From NCBI GenBank assembly GCA_947488195.1, contig CANKYR010000001.1, positions 59,645-123,644 of the forward strand: a DNA stretch of 64,000 nucleotides. The letters are read 5' to 3'. Both the position numbers and the translations under genes were made by a program. Source of the stretch: Flavobacteriales bacterium (GTDB lineage Bacteria > Bacteroidota > Bacteroidia > Flavobacteriales_D > Sanyastnellaceae). This document shows positions 18,781 through 29,685 of this stretch, piece by piece (position 1 is the first letter of the stretch; each line of letters begins with the position of its first letter). The notes beneath the pieces were generated by a model that did no database searches, was not told where the DNA came from, and saw only the letters and a program-made list of their open reading frames with translations.

Positions 18781-19326
18781 TTATTGAGCTTTGATATATT
18801 TTTTACCGTTCTTGATGTAGAGAGAATGTATTGGGTATGTTGTTATGTCCTTAATTTCTCTACCCAATAAATCGTAGTATTTATCAGTCGTGAATGACGA
18901 ATTTAGAGTTTCTTCAGTAATTGACACCGAATTGCAGTCGTCAAGATTTGTGTTTAATCGAACAAAAGTAGCCATATTTTGGGATGTAACTATTTCATAA
19001 ATGTTTCCTTCACACGAAAATGTAACAGAACCTAAAGCAAAACCGGGGTCAGTATCATTTATATCATTGTCAATTGTTAGAATGCCATTCTGAAGCGTAT
19101 ATCCATCTATTCCTGGTATATGATTGCCATCGGCAGCTTCATAAGTATTATACAAAGAATCACAATTGCCCGTTGTGCAATAGTATGTATATATGAGGCC
19201 ATTTTCATATATTCTGAGCGTATTTGAAAATCCGGCTTGTGACCATTTACCTTCAATTGTGTCATTTTGTGAGAATATGTTGGTTGTGCTCAATAGTAGT
19301 ACAGCTCCTAGTAATAATCTTTTCAT
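18781..19326 (-). CDS. Hypothetical secreted protein with short T9SS-like C-terminus
   Basis: Signal peptide MKRLLLGAVLLLSTTNIFSQ; C-term KYYDLLGREIKDITTYPIHSLYIKNGKKYIKAQ resembles a T9SS sorting tail. Confidence 0.6.
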   Translation of the reverse strand: MKRLLLGAVLLLSTTNIFSQNDTIEGKWSQAGFSNTLRIYENGLIYTYYCTTGNCDSLYNTYEAADGNHIPGIDGYTLQNGILTIDNDINDTDPGFALGSVTFSCEGNIYEIVTSQNMATFVRLNTNLDDCNSVSITEETLNSSFTTDKYYDLLGREIKDITTYPIHSLYIKNGKKYIKAQ

Positions 19327-19602
19327 GTTTTGTTTGTTTTTAATTGTTTAACGATTGGGCAATTGGATTGAGAGCTTGCCCTTATTTTTATCTGCTCAGT
19401 CTTTAGACCTTCTTATGATTGATTTAGTTGCATACACCCGAAGATAACTATCCTTTACACACAATTGAGTGTAAAATTTCCGCAGGTGTTTTGCGAGTCA
19501 GCTTGCATTAATCTGAAAGAATGCTGACATTAAACACTACATTTAAGGAAATTTACAATTAGGTTGGCCTGTTTGTAGACTAGCATTTTTCGAATAAAAT
19601 TT

Positions 19603-19932
19603 ATGAAGACAATCCTAACTATACTTTTTGCGTCTTTGACGCTCCTTTCTTGTTCCAAGGAGGAACATCCAAGAGTTGAATACAAAGTGAGTTCTAGTGG
19701 ATCCGCATTAATTGCATATACAATGGTTACAACATCGGTGCGACAAGAAACTGTTTCAGGTAGCTGGGACGTTTCTTTTAGACATTCCAAAGGCGGCAAT
19801 GTATTTCTTTCTGCTATCAACACAGGAATTGGCACAACAAGCATCTCTGTTTATGTAAACAAGGAATTGCTCTACACCGAAACAACGCAAATTCCTGGTG
19901 GTTTGATTGAAATTTCAGAAGTTTTGCCTTAG
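19603..19932 (+). CDS. Hypothetical lipoprotein
   Basis: MKTILTILFASLTLLSCSKEE lipobox; 109 aa. Confidence 0.65.
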   Translation: MKTILTILFASLTLLSCSKEEHPRVEYKVSSSGSALIAYTMVTTSVRQETVSGSWDVSFRHSKGGNVFLSAINTGIGTTSISVYVNKELLYTETTQIPGGLIEISEVLP

Positions 19933-19959
19933 CGCATGCAAACCGTTTGTTCTGCGGAG

Positions 19960-21129
19960 TTACGCTAAAGAAATTTCTACCGCAATCCCCCTCGCCTCCG
20001 CATCACTCGCAATTAAATCTTCCAACGAGGGCTTTGCGATGAAGGCTGCTTTCTGAAGCGTCTTCTCTACGGTTTCGGCTATTTGAAGGAATTTAATTTC
20101 GTCGTTTAAGAATCGAGCAACCGCAATTTCATTTGCGGCATTCAAAATACACGGAGCATTGCCGCCTTGTTCCAAAGCCTCGAAGGCAAGACCCAAACAA
20201 CGGAAGACTTCAATGCGTGGCTTTTCAAAGGTAAACTGCGGATAATCCATGAAGTTAAATCGCGGCCAGTCGGTCTTTACGCGCTGCGGATAGGCCATGG
20301 CATACAAGATCGGTAACTTCATTTCGGGCAAGCCCAACTGCGCTTTCATGCTGCCGTCTTCGAACTGAACCAGGCTGTGAATAATACTTTGCGGATGAAC
20401 AACCACGTCTATTTGTGAAGGTTTCAAATTGAATAACCACTTCGCTTCAATAACCTCTAACCCTTTGTTCATAAGGGTTGCAGAGTCAATGGTAATCTTT
20501 GCGCCCATGGTCCAATTTGGATGCTTCAAGGCTTGCGCCTTCGTTACTTCTGCCAACTCTTCAGCAGGCTTCTGTCTAAAAGGACCACCACTCGCGGTAA
20601 GAACAATCTTCTCAATAGGGTTGTGCCACTCGCCAGCCAAACACTGGAAAATAGCGCTGTGCTCGCTGTCGACCGGATAAATATTCACCCCGTTTTCTTT
20701 CGCTAACTGCGTGATAATTTCTCCCGCAACAACCAAGGTTTCTTTGTTCGCGAGTGCAATGTTTTTCTTCGCAAGAATAGCGCGTACCGTTGGCGGAAGT
20801 CCCGCTGCGCCTACCAATGCGGTAAGCACAATGTCTATGCTGTCCATCTCTACAATCTGCTCCAACGCTTGCTTTCCTGCAAACACCTTAATGTCTGTGG
20901 AAGCGAGCCCCTCCTTCACTTCGGCGTATTTCGATTCGTCGGAAATAACCACTGCATTCGGATTGAACTTCAACGCTTGCTGAATAAGCAGCGCGCTATT
21001 GCTGTGTGCCGTTAACACTTCCACACAAAATTGATCGAGATGTTCTTGAATCACTTCAAGAGTTTGTGTACCTATTGATCCAGTTGAACCGAGAATAGCA
21101 ATGTTTTTCAATGCGAATATTTTTTGCAA
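19960..21129 (-). CDS. dxr: 1-deoxy-D-xylulose-5-phosphate reductoisomerase
   Basis: NIAILGSTGSIGTQTLEVI; NKETLVVAGEIITQLAKENGVNIYPVDSEHSAIFQCL; ATLMNKGLEVIEA. Confidence 0.96.
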   Translation of the reverse strand: MQKIFALKNIAILGSTGSIGTQTLEVIQEHLDQFCVEVLTAHSNSALLIQQALKFNPNAVVISDESKYAEVKEGLASTDIKVFAGKQALEQIVEMDSIDIVLTALVGAAGLPPTVRAILAKKNIALANKETLVVAGEIITQLAKENGVNIYPVDSEHSAIFQCLAGEWHNPIEKIVLTASGGPFRQKPAEELAEVTKAQALKHPNWTMGAKITIDSATLMNKGLEVIEAKWLFNLKPSQIDVVVHPQSIIHSLVQFEDGSMKAQLGLPEMKLPILYAMAYPQRVKTDWPRFNFMDYPQFTFEKPRIEVFRCLGLAFEALEQGGNAPCILNAANEIAVARFLNDEIKFLQIAETVEKTLQKAAFIAKPSLEDLIASDAEARGIAVEISLA

Positions 21130-21140
21130 ATTAAGAATAA

Positions 21141-21169
21141 AAAAAGCCGCTTCAATGAAGCGGCTTTTC
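21141..21169 (-). terminator. Intrinsic terminator between tRNA-Gln and dxr
   Basis: AAAAGCCGCTTCAATGAAGCGGCTTTT perfect stem with T tract on the minus strand. Confidence 0.75.
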
Positions 21170-21174
21170 GATCG

Positions 21175-21245
21175 TTGCCCGAACAGGATTCGAACCTATA
21201 TAAACTGCACCAAAAACAGTTGTCCTGCCATTAGACGATCGGGCA
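21175..21245 (-). tRNA. tRNA-Gln (TTG)
   Basis: Cloverleaf: acceptor TGCCCGA/TCGGGCA, anticodon arm ACTGT-TTTTGGT-GCAGT, T arm with GTTCGAATC. Confidence 0.95.
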
Positions 21246-21345
21246 ATCTCACTTCTCCTTCGAAAAGCGACTGCAAAATAAATACTTTCTTTTCATAACA
21301 CCAAGTATTTTTCTGTTTCTATCTTCGTTTTATAATAATAAGCCT

Positions 21346-22794
21346 GTGATTTCACTTCAGAACTACATCAACGGAGAATTCGTTTCTGCCGTTTCGGGAA
21401 AGACCCTTGACAACGTAGATCCTTCTACCGGCAAGGTGTACAGTCTTATTCCGCGCAGCGAACAAGCCGATGTAGACGCGGCGGTTACGGCCGCTGAAGC
21501 GGCCTTCCCTTCGTGGTCGAATCTTTCTGTGGAAAAGCGCTCAGAAGTACTTATTCGCCTTGCAGATCTTATAAAATCGAACGCCGAGGCTCTTGCGCAA
21601 GCCGAAACCCTCGACAACGGAAAACCCATTTCGCTTTCTCGGGCAGTGGACATTCCGCGTGCTGAAGCCAACATTCGCTTCTTCGCAACAGGCATTTTGC
21701 ACTTCGCCAGCGAGGCGCATCCGAATACCGAATACATCAACTACACCTTGCGCAAGCCCATTGGCGTGGTCGGATGCATCTCACCTTGGAACCTTCCGTT
21801 GTATTTATTCACTTGGAAAATAGCGCCGGCTTTGGCCGCAGGAAACTGCGTGGTGGCGAAGCCTTCAGAAATTACTCCGTATACCGCCTATCTGTTTTCA
21901 AAACTCTGCGCTGAAGCAGGCATGCCTGCAGGTGTATTGAACATTGTTCACGGTTACGGCCCGGAAGCCGGAGAGGCCATTGTGCAACACGACGGGATTA
22001 AAGCCATTTCATTCACCGGCGGAACCGCAACAGGCGCGCACATTGCTTCAGTCGTGGCTCCGAAATTCAAGAAAATGTCGTTGGAGTTGGGTGGAAAAAA
22101 TGCGAACATCATCTTCAACGATTGCGATTTCGATGAGGCGCTTTCAACCACCGTTCGCACGTCTTTCGCAAACCAAGGACAGATTTGTTTGTGTGGCTCT
22201 AGACTCTATGTTCAGATCGGCATCTATGAAAAATTCAAAGCCGCTTTAATTGAAAAAGTTTCACGCATCGTACCAGGAAATCCTTCCGAAGACAAAACGA
22301 AAATGGGCGCATTAGTCAGCGAACCACACTTGAACAAGGTGTTGTCGTTTGTTGAATTGGCGAAGCAAGAAGGTGGAACCGTCCTTTGTGGCGGCGAGCG
22401 AGTAATGCTAGAAGGAGAAAATGCAGGCGGATATTTTATGCTTCCAACCATTATAGAAGGATTGAACGCGCATTGCAGAACCAATCAGGAAGAAATCTTC
22501 GGTCCAGTGATTACTCTTCAACCCTTCGAAACGGAAGAGGAAGTTCAAGCGTTAGCGAACAGCACGAAGTACGGATTGGCAGCCAGCATCTGGACCACCA
22601 ACGTTACAGTAGCACATCGTCTTGCAGGAAATCTTCAAACCGGAATTGTGTGGGTGAACTGTTGGTTGGAAAGAGATTTGCGCACGCCCTTCGGCGGAGT
22701 GAAACAATCGGGTGTTGGACGCGAAGGCGGTTGGGAAGCACTTCGCTTCTTTACTGAAGCTCAAAACGTTTGTATTTCCATTCCGAAAAAATAA
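21346..22794 (+). CDS. Aldehyde dehydrogenase (NAD-dependent; 2-hydroxymuconic semialdehyde dehydrogenase-like)
   Basis: GTG start; SFTGGTATGAHIA, ELGGKNANIIFNDCD, FANQGQICLCGSRLYV catalytic Cys. Confidence 0.9.
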   Translation: MISLQNYINGEFVSAVSGKTLDNVDPSTGKVYSLIPRSEQADVDAAVTAAEAAFPSWSNLSVEKRSEVLIRLADLIKSNAEALAQAETLDNGKPISLSRAVDIPRAEANIRFFATGILHFASEAHPNTEYINYTLRKPIGVVGCISPWNLPLYLFTWKIAPALAAGNCVVAKPSEITPYTAYLFSKLCAEAGMPAGVLNIVHGYGPEAGEAIVQHDGIKAISFTGGTATGAHIASVVAPKFKKMSLELGGKNANIIFNDCDFDEALSTTVRTSFANQGQICLCGSRLYVQIGIYEKFKAALIEKVSRIVPGNPSEDKTKMGALVSEPHLNKVLSFVELAKQEGGTVLCGGERVMLEGENAGGYFMLPTIIEGLNAHCRTNQEEIFGPVITLQPFETEEEVQALANSTKYGLAASIWTTNVTVAHRLAGNLQTGIVWVNCWLERDLRTPFGGVKQSGVGREGGWEALRFFTEAQNVCISIPKK

Positions 22795-22840
22795 ATGTCA
22801 AACAAATTCGTTTGTACCTTTCAATGCTGAAGAAAGTGGC

Positions 22841-25800
22841 ATGAACGCATACGAACAACTCATACAACGCTTAGACGACTTCATTCGGAAGTACTACAAG
22901 AACCGCATGGTTCAAGGGCTTTTGTATGTTGCTGCACTTTTTTTAGGTTTGTATCTCATTCTCGTTACTCTTGAATTTTTCGGTCACTTCGGTCCAACGG
23001 TTCGCACCATTTTCTTCTTCGGATTTTTAGCCTCTGCTACTTACTTCTTCGTTTCAAGAATTGCATTGCCATTTTTTTCTATGTTGAAGTTGGGAAAGCA
23101 CATTTCCTATGAGCAAGCGGCTTCCATTATCGGGAAGCACTTTCCTGAAGTAGACGATCGACTTCTGAATACCCTTCAACTTCAGACACAATTGAACGAA
23201 CATGCGGAAAGCAGTCTCCTTCAAGCCAGCATAGCACAGCGTATGCAATCGCTTCGCCCGGTGCCTTTCACAGCGGCCATTGACGTGAAGAAGAACAAAA
23301 AATATTTGCGCTATTTGCTTCCGTTGGTTGCTGTTTTCGGAGTGCTGTTTTTAATCACGCCTTCATTCATTCTAAAACCTACCGACCGCTTGCTGCGCTA
23401 CAACGAGATCATTGAAGAGGAGGCGCCTTTCACCATGGACATGTTGAACGACACGTTAACGGCGATTGAAAACACAGATTACGAAGTGCGCATGCAAGTG
23501 ACAGGAAAAGAAATTCCAGCGCAGGTATTCATTGAAGTAAACGGACAGAAATTTCAGATGGTGAAGAAGAGTAATATCGAATTCTCCTACACGCTCACCA
23601 ATGTGAAAGATGACGCAACGATTGTTTTTCATGGTGGAAAATTTCACAGCAAAGGATATAACCTCGACGTTCTCCAAATGCCTAAGCTGACTCTGTTTCA
23701 GATTGAAGTGAATTACCCTTCCTACCTGAAAAAAGAAAACGCTGTGGTGAACAACACCGGCGATTTGCTTGTCCCTGAAGGAACACAACTCATCTGGAAA
23801 ATCGCCGGAGAAAACACTTCTTCCGTTTTATTTGAAACTACCGCTGGCAAATTGCCTTTCGAAGAAACGTCAGAAGGATTCGAGCACCGCGAAAATGCTT
23901 CGCAGAATTTTGCATACAGCGTCATTCCACAAAACGATCAAGTGCAAAATGGAAACGCCCTGTCGTATCAAGTGAACGTAGTTGCCGACGGTTACCCGAG
24001 CATTAGTATTCAAGATGAAACAGATTCTACTTCACGTTACGTTCACTATTTCACCGGAGGTATTCAAGACGATTACGGCCTTACGAAACTCACCTTCACC
24101 GCCGTTCAAATGCGCGACGGTAAGGCCGTAGAAAGCGCAACCGTGTTGCCCATTCAGTTTGAAGTGGGTACAACCGGAGATCAGTTTTTCCACGCAGTAG
24201 ATTTCTCCATCTTCAACCTAGAGCCCGGCGACGAAGTGAATTACTTCTTCGAAGTGTGGGACAACGACGGGGTGCACGGCGCGAAGAGCACGCGCTCCCA
24301 AGTAAGACAATTCGTGAATCCTACGGAAGAAGAACTGAAGGAAATGCGCAACGAGCAGAGCGAAAGCATCAAAGACCAGTTGGAATCGAGCCTTCGCGAA
24401 GCGGAAAAATTGCAAAAGGAAATGAAGCAACTCGAACGCGAAATGCTCGAGAAGCAAAATTTGAATTGGCAGGAGAAGAAAAAATTGGAGGACCTGATTG
24501 AGCGTCAGAAAAAATTGGAAGAGCAAGTTCAGAAAATTCAAGAGCAGAACCAACAACGCAATCAAGAGCAGAAAGACGAACAACTCGCAGAGAAGCAAAA
24601 AGAGCTGGAGCGTCTGATGAACGAAATGCTCAGTCCTGAAATGAAGGAAATGATGCAGGAACTTCAGAAGCTTATGAACGAACTGAACAAAGACGAGCTT
24701 CGAAAAGAAATAGAGAAAATGAATCTTTCGACCGAAGATTTAGAGAAAGAATTAGACCGCGCCTTGGAGCAATTCAAAGAATTGGAAGTTGAAGAAAAAC
24801 TGAAAGAAGCCACCGAGAAGTTGAAGGAATTGGCCGACAAGCAAGAGAAATTAGCCAACGACGAATCGAAGAGTGCGGAAGAAAAACTGAAAGAGCAAGA
24901 GCAGTTGAACAAGGAGTTCGAAGACGTGAAAAAGGAATTGAAAGAGGCGGAAGAATTGAACAAAGAATTGGAAACTCCACAAGAGATTCCGGATACAGAA
25001 GGATTGAAAAAAGAAATCGACGACGAGCAAGAAAAGTCTTCTTCCGAATTGAAACAAAACAAAAAAGCCAACGCTGCGAAGTCGCAGAAGAAAGCCGCAG
25101 AGAAGATGAAGCAGATGGCTCAAGAGATGCAAGACGGTGCGGAAGCCGCAGAGCAAGAGCAGCACGAAGAAGACATGGCTGCCATGCGCGCCTTGTTGGA
25201 AAACATTTTATCTGTGAGCTTCGATCAAGAGGCGCTCATGGAAGAGACGAAGAAGACCCAGGCGAACGATCCGCGCATGAAGACCTTAGCACAACGTCAG
25301 CGTAAGTTGAAAGACGATTCGCGCATGATTGAAGACAGTCTATTTGCTTTAAGCAAACGTGTGCCCGAGATTAGCTCAACGGTGAATCACGAAATCAATG
25401 AGATTAACGCGAACCTCGACCGCGTGATGAAAGATTTTCCAGATGGAAACATGCCGCGCATTACTCAGAATCAGCAGTCGGCCATGACGGGTTACAACAA
25501 TTTAGCGTTGCTGTTAGACGATGCCCTTCAACAGATGCAAGCTCAAATGCAGTCTGAATCGAAATCGAAAAAAGAAGGCAAAGGCAGTTGCCACAAGCCC
25601 GGCGGAAAGGGCAAAGGAAAAGGCAAGAGCAAAGCATCTGCTGCGCAGATGAAGCGCATGCAAGAAGGCTTGCAGAAGCAGTTGGAAGAAGCGAAGAAAA
25701 AAGGACAGAATCAAGGGAAGAACAATTCTGGCGGATCGAAGAGCGGCGGAGACGAAGGCATGGCGAAGGAATTGGCTCAGATGGCCGCGAAGCAAGCCGC

Positions 25801-26179
25801 TATTCGCAAGATGATGGAAGAGAAGGGCAATGAGTTGAACGAAGACGGAAGCGGCGCGGGGAATGAAATGAAGCAGATTGCAAAAGAGATGGAGAAGCTT
25901 CAGCGCGACATCGTGAACAATCAGGTTACCGAGGAAAGTATTCGCAGACAGAACGACATCATGATTCGCTTGTTGAAAGCCGAGGAAGCCGAACGTGTTC
26001 GCGAGATGGACGAAGAGCGCAAAAGCAACGAGGCAGTGAATGCTCCTGTTGGAAACCCAAAGAAATATGAGGATTTTTTGAAGAACAAACAGAAGGGAGT
26101 CGAGACTTTGCGTTCTGTTTCACCCAACTTAAAACCCTATTATAAAGAGAAGGCGCAACGCTATTTCAGAAATTCCTGA
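22841..26179 (+). CDS. DUF4175 family large coiled-coil membrane protein
   Basis: N-terminal two TM segments, beta-rich middle, long E/K/Q coiled coil; ATG 22841 (MNAYEQLIQRLDDFIRKYYKNRM); ORF track start 22712 is overextended. Confidence 0.85.
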   Translation: MNAYEQLIQRLDDFIRKYYKNRMVQGLLYVAALFLGLYLILVTLEFFGHFGPTVRTIFFFGFLASATYFFVSRIALPFFSMLKLGKHISYEQAASIIGKHFPEVDDRLLNTLQLQTQLNEHAESSLLQASIAQRMQSLRPVPFTAAIDVKKNKKYLRYLLPLVAVFGVLFLITPSFILKPTDRLLRYNEIIEEEAPFTMDMLNDTLTAIENTDYEVRMQVTGKEIPAQVFIEVNGQKFQMVKKSNIEFSYTLTNVKDDATIVFHGGKFHSKGYNLDVLQMPKLTLFQIEVNYPSYLKKENAVVNNTGDLLVPEGTQLIWKIAGENTSSVLFETTAGKLPFEETSEGFEHRENASQNFAYSVIPQNDQVQNGNALSYQVNVVADGYPSISIQDETDSTSRYVHYFTGGIQDDYGLTKLTFTAVQMRDGKAVESATVLPIQFEVGTTGDQFFHAVDFSIFNLEPGDEVNYFFEVWDNDGVHGAKSTRSQVRQFVNPTEEELKEMRNEQSESIKDQLESSLREAEKLQKEMKQLEREMLEKQNLNWQEKKKLEDLIERQKKLEEQVQKIQEQNQQRNQEQKDEQLAEKQKELERLMNEMLSPEMKEMMQELQKLMNELNKDELRKEIEKMNLSTEDLEKELDRALEQFKELEVEEKLKEATEKLKELADKQEKLANDESKSAEEKLKEQEQLNKEFEDVKKELKEAEELNKELETPQEIPDTEGLKKEIDDEQEKSSSELKQNKKANAAKSQKKAAEKMKQMAQEMQDGAEAAEQEQHEEDMAAMRALLENILSVSFDQEALMEETKKTQANDPRMKTLAQRQRKLKDDSRMIEDSLFALSKRVPEISSTVNHEINEINANLDRVMKDFPDGNMPRITQNQQSAMTGYNNLALLLDDALQQMQAQMQSESKSKKEGKGSCHKPGGKGKGKGKSKASAAQMKRMQEGLQKQLEEAKKKGQNQGKNNSGGSKSGGDEGMAKELAQMAAKQAAIRKMMEEKGNELNEDGSGAGNEMKQIAKEMEKLQRDIVNNQVTEESIRRQNDIMIRLLKAEEAERVREMDEERKSNEAVNAPVGNPKKYEDFLKNKQKGVETLRSVSPNLKPYYKEKAQRYFRNS

Positions 26180-26237
26180 AAGAAATAAATTGAACATGGC
26201 GTTTTTTTTCTCATTTTTGATACGCAAAAATTAATTC

Positions 26238-26660
26238 ATGATCCAAGGTCGCAGACAACTTCGTTTTCCATCCGTGCTTGAAAGCATACATTTAGCTGAA
26301 AAGCTTGTAGACGATGTTTGCAGTGAATACCGTGTGAAGGAAGATTATTACGGGGAAGTATTGATCTGTCTTACGGAAGCGGTTAACAACGCAGTTGTTC
26401 ACGGAAACCGCATGAGCACAGACCTTCAGGTTTCGTTGACCTTCGAGTTGGAGAATGAAAAGACTTTGCGATTTATTATTTGTGATGAGGGTCCGGGTTT
26501 CGATTACGAAAGTCTGCCAGACCCCACCGCTCCTGAAAACATTGAATTGCCTCACGGAAGAGGCGTCTTTTTGATGCAACGCTTGGCCGACAGATGCATG
26601 TTTAACAACGGCGGAACGGAAGTCGTTGTGGAATTCGATGTAGCTGGCACGGCGGAATAA
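26238..26660 (+). CDS. ATP-binding protein (HATPase_c, RsbW/anti-sigma-like)
   Basis: LTEAVNNAVVHGNR (N box), DEGPGFDYESLPDP (G1), GRGVFLMQRLAD. Confidence 0.88.
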   Translation: MIQGRRQLRFPSVLESIHLAEKLVDDVCSEYRVKEDYYGEVLICLTEAVNNAVVHGNRMSTDLQVSLTFELENEKTLRFIICDEGPGFDYESLPDPTAPENIELPHGRGVFLMQRLADRCMFNNGGTEVVVEFDVAGTAE

Positions 26661-26675
26661 TCTTAAATTTGCCGC

Positions 26676-28217
26676 ATGCAAGAAAAATTAGCCAATCTCG
26701 AACAGAAGAAGCAAGAAGCTTTATTGGGTGGTGGTGCGAAGCGTATAGAGTCGCAACACAAAAAAGGTAAACTCACAGCTCGTGAGCGTTTAGAGGTATT
26801 GTTAGATTCAAACTCTTTCGAAGAAATCGGAATGCTGGTAACGCATCGCAACACCAATTTCGGATTAGAAAATGAAAAATATTTGGGCGACGGTGTGGTT
26901 ACCGGATACGGTAAAATTAACGGACGTTTGGTGTATGTTTTCTCTCAAGATTTTACCGTAATGGGCGGATCGCTTGCAGAAGCGCACGCGCAGAAGATCT
27001 GCAAAATCATGGACTTGTCCATGAAAAACGGCGCGCCGTTGATTGGTCTTAACGACAGTGGTGGTGCGCGTATTCAGGAAGGCGTGGTGAGTCTTGGCGG
27101 CTACGCCGACATCTTCTACAAGAATGTTCAAGCTAGCGGCGTTGTGCCACAGTTGAGTGGTATCATGGGACCTTGCGCTGGCGGTGCTGTGTATTCTCCG
27201 GCCTTAACAGATTTCATTGTTATGGTGGAAAACACGAGCTACATGTTTGTGACTGGTCCGAACGTAGTGAGGACCGTAACACACGAAGAAGTAAGCAGTG
27301 AAGATTTGGGCGGTGCAAGTGCACACAGCACGAAAAGTGGTGTTACGCATTTGACGGCAGAGAACGATGTTGCTGCGTTGAAAGTGATTCGTCAAATGCT
27401 TTCGTACATGCCGCAAAACTGCGAGGAAACTCCAGCGCGCTTGCCTTACGAAGCGGGCAATGAAAGAAGAGAAGGGTTGAATGGAATTATTCCTGCGAAT
27501 CCGAACCAACCTTACGATATCAAAGAAGTTATTTCCGCTGTTGTAGACGAAGAGTCTTGGTTGGAAGTGCATAAGGATTATGCTGAAAATATTGTGGTTG
27601 GTTTCGCGCGCCTGGCGGGAAGAAGCATTGGTATTGTTGCTAATCAGCCTGCTTTCTTAGCGGGTGTATTGGACATTAAGAGCAGCAACAAGGCTGCTCG
27701 CTTCGTAAGATTCTGCGATGCGTTTAATATTCCATTATTGGTGTTGGAAGACGTTCCTGGATTCTTACCGGGTACCGATCAAGAGTGGAACGGAATTATT
27801 TCTAACGGAGCGAAATTGCTTTACGCGTTTAGCGAAGCAACGGTTCCGCGTGTAACTGTCATTACCCGCAAAGCCTACGGCGGAGCGTATGATGTAATGA
27901 ACAGCAAGCACATAGGTGCAGACATGAACTTCGCTTGGCCTTCGGCAGAGATTGCAGTAATGGGCGCGAAAGGCGCGGCTGAAATTATTTTCAAAAAGGA
28001 AATTGGAGAGGCAGCAGACAAAGACGCGAAGTGGAAAGAGAAAGAAGCTGAGTATGCGACGCTATTCGCAAACCCTTACAGCGCGGCTGAACGTGGATAT
28101 GTAGACGAAGTGATAGAGCCAGCAGTGACTCGCGAGAAGTTAATTCGTGCATTTGAAATGCTCGAAAACAAAGTAGAGAAAATGCCTCGCAAGAAGCACG
28201 GAAATATTCCATTGTAA
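26676..28217 (+). CDS. Acyl-CoA carboxylase (propionyl-CoA carboxylase-type) beta subunit
   Basis: [72 protein letters not shown]-term RKKHGNIPL. Confidence 0.94.
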   Translation: MQEKLANLEQKKQEALLGGGAKRIESQHKKGKLTARERLEVLLDSNSFEEIGMLVTHRNTNFGLENEKYLGDGVVTGYGKINGRLVYVFSQDFTVMGGSLAEAHAQKICKIMDLSMKNGAPLIGLNDSGGARIQEGVVSLGGYADIFYKNVQASGVVPQLSGIMGPCAGGAVYSPALTDFIVMVENTSYMFVTGPNVVRTVTHEEVSSEDLGGASAHSTKSGVTHLTAENDVAALKVIRQMLSYMPQNCEETPARLPYEAGNERREGLNGIIPANPNQPYDIKEVISAVVDEESWLEVHKDYAENIVVGFARLAGRSIGIVANQPAFLAGVLDIKSSNKAARFVRFCDAFNIPLLVLEDVPGFLPGTDQEWNGIISNGAKLLYAFSEATVPRVTVITRKAYGGAYDVMNSKHIGADMNFAWPSAEIAVMGAKGAAEIIFKKEIGEAADKDAKWKEKEAEYATLFANPYSAAERGYVDEVIEPAVTREKLIRAFEMLENKVEKMPRKKHGNIPL

Positions 28218-28227
28218 TTTTTAGCCC

Positions 28228-28749
28228 ATGCCTTTGATATTGCCTGTTAACGGTGTTTCTCCAACTTGGGGCGACGAATGTTTCATTGCTGAAAACGCAA
28301 CGATTGTTGGTCAAGTTACCATGGGAAATCAATGCAGTGTGTGGTTCACCGCTGTTGTTCGCGGCGATGTGAACACCATTGAAATAGGCAACAAAGTGAA
28401 CATTCAAGACGGTGCTATTATTCACGGCACCTATCAAAAGGCTTCAACAAAAATTGGCAACAATGTTAGCATTGGTCACAGGGCCATGGTTCACGGATGC
28501 ACCATTCACGACAATGTGCTTATTGGAATGGGTGCAATAGTCATGGACAATTGTGTGATTGAAGAGAACTGCATTATAGCAGCCGGAGCTGTTCTTACAG
28601 AGGGAATGCATGTAAAAAGTGGAAGTGTGTACGCAGGAATTCCAGCTAAAAAAATCAAAGACCTTTCTCCGGAATTGTTTCAAGGTGAAGTGCAGCGCAT
28701 AGCGAATAACTATGTCCTATATTCATCGTGGTTTCAACCTAAAAAATAA
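28228..28749 (+). CDS. Gamma-carbonic anhydrase family protein (left-handed beta helix)
   Basis: VWFTAVVRGDVNTIEIGNKVNIQDGAIIHGT; IGHRAMVHGCTIHDNVLIGMGAIVMD. Confidence 0.92.
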   Translation: MPLILPVNGVSPTWGDECFIAENATIVGQVTMGNQCSVWFTAVVRGDVNTIEIGNKVNIQDGAIIHGTYQKASTKIGNNVSIGHRAMVHGCTIHDNVLIGMGAIVMDNCVIEENCIIAAGAVLTEGMHVKSGSVYAGIPAKKIKDLSPELFQGEVQRIANNYVLYSSWFQPKK

Positions 28750-28755
28750 TATTTT

Positions 28756-29640
28756 ATGTGGAAAAAGTTGCTTGTCGTTGTTTGCGCAATTGCGCCTGCA
28801 TTTGCTTTCGCACAGTCGAAAGACACCCTAATTAATTTCCGTGGAATGAACATCCCAATGAAACTTGCGTTCAGCGATGAGTTCGACGGGGCGAAGCTGG
28901 ATGAAAAAAAATGGGACTTACGCGAGGGCGTAACGCGTGATGCAGACCAGAAGATTACGCAGCAATGGCTTATCAAGGAGAGTGTGGTGGTGAAGAATGG
29001 AAGGGTAACTATTACGACACTTCCAAAAGAAAGAAAAGATCAAACCTTCTATGTTTGGATTACCGACGGAATGAAAGAACGTAAGGGTAATTTCAATTAC
29101 GACACAGGCGAGTTCGAATCGAAAGAATTGTTCCATTGGGGGTATTATGAAATTCGTTGTGAGCTTCCGAAGGGAAGAGATGCTTGGCCGGCGTTCTGGC
29201 TGTATGGAGAATCAGATGGAACGAACAACGAGATTGACGTTTTCGAATTTTGGAATGAAGAGAATTTATTTGGTGGATTTAGTCAGAAAAAGCTATCACG
29301 GATTCAACATATGACCACGCATTATAATAAAAAAATGTCAGGTGCAGGAACGAAGCTCCCTTTCGATGGATCAGAAGGCATGCACACCTATGGCGTGTTG
29401 TGGACAGAGAATGCGATTGTGTGGTACACAGATGGAAAAGAAATGCGCACGTTGTATCGATACAAAAAAGCCAGTGATCGCAAAGACGGTAAGATTATTC
29501 CAGGAAGAGAAGAAAATGTCTTCCCGCAATCACCTATGAAACTCTTGGTAGATATGGCTGTTCAACAATCGAATGAACGTTCGGTTTTTGAAAAGAACAC
29601 CTTTGTGGTGGATTATGTTAGGGGGTATTCAATAAAATAA
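28756..29640 (+). CDS. Secreted GH16 family glycoside hydrolase
   Basis: Signal peptide; FSDEFDGAKLDEKKWDLRE; YYEIRCELPKGRDAWPAFWLYGESDGTNNEIDVFEF catalytic ExDxxE. Confidence 0.9.
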   Translation: MWKKLLVVVCAIAPAFAFAQSKDTLINFRGMNIPMKLAFSDEFDGAKLDEKKWDLREGVTRDADQKITQQWLIKESVVVKNGRVTITTLPKERKDQTFYVWITDGMKERKGNFNYDTGEFESKELFHWGYYEIRCELPKGRDAWPAFWLYGESDGTNNEIDVFEFWNEENLFGGFSQKKLSRIQHMTTHYNKKMSGAGTKLPFDGSEGMHTYGVLWTENAIVWYTDGKEMRTLYRYKKASDRKDGKIIPGREENVFPQSPMKLLVDMAVQQSNERSVFEKNTFVVDYVRGYSIK

Positions 29641-29685
29641 ATTCAGGCTTCAGGAATTGTCTTAAATTGAAAAAAATATCTAAAT

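Noticed and set aside
24218-25165. Large antisense ORFs opposite the DUF4175 coiled coil (and opposite pheT, gcvP, ispG)
   Set aside because: Leu/Phe- or Ser-rich mirror translations of biased coding sequence; the sense genes are strongly supported.
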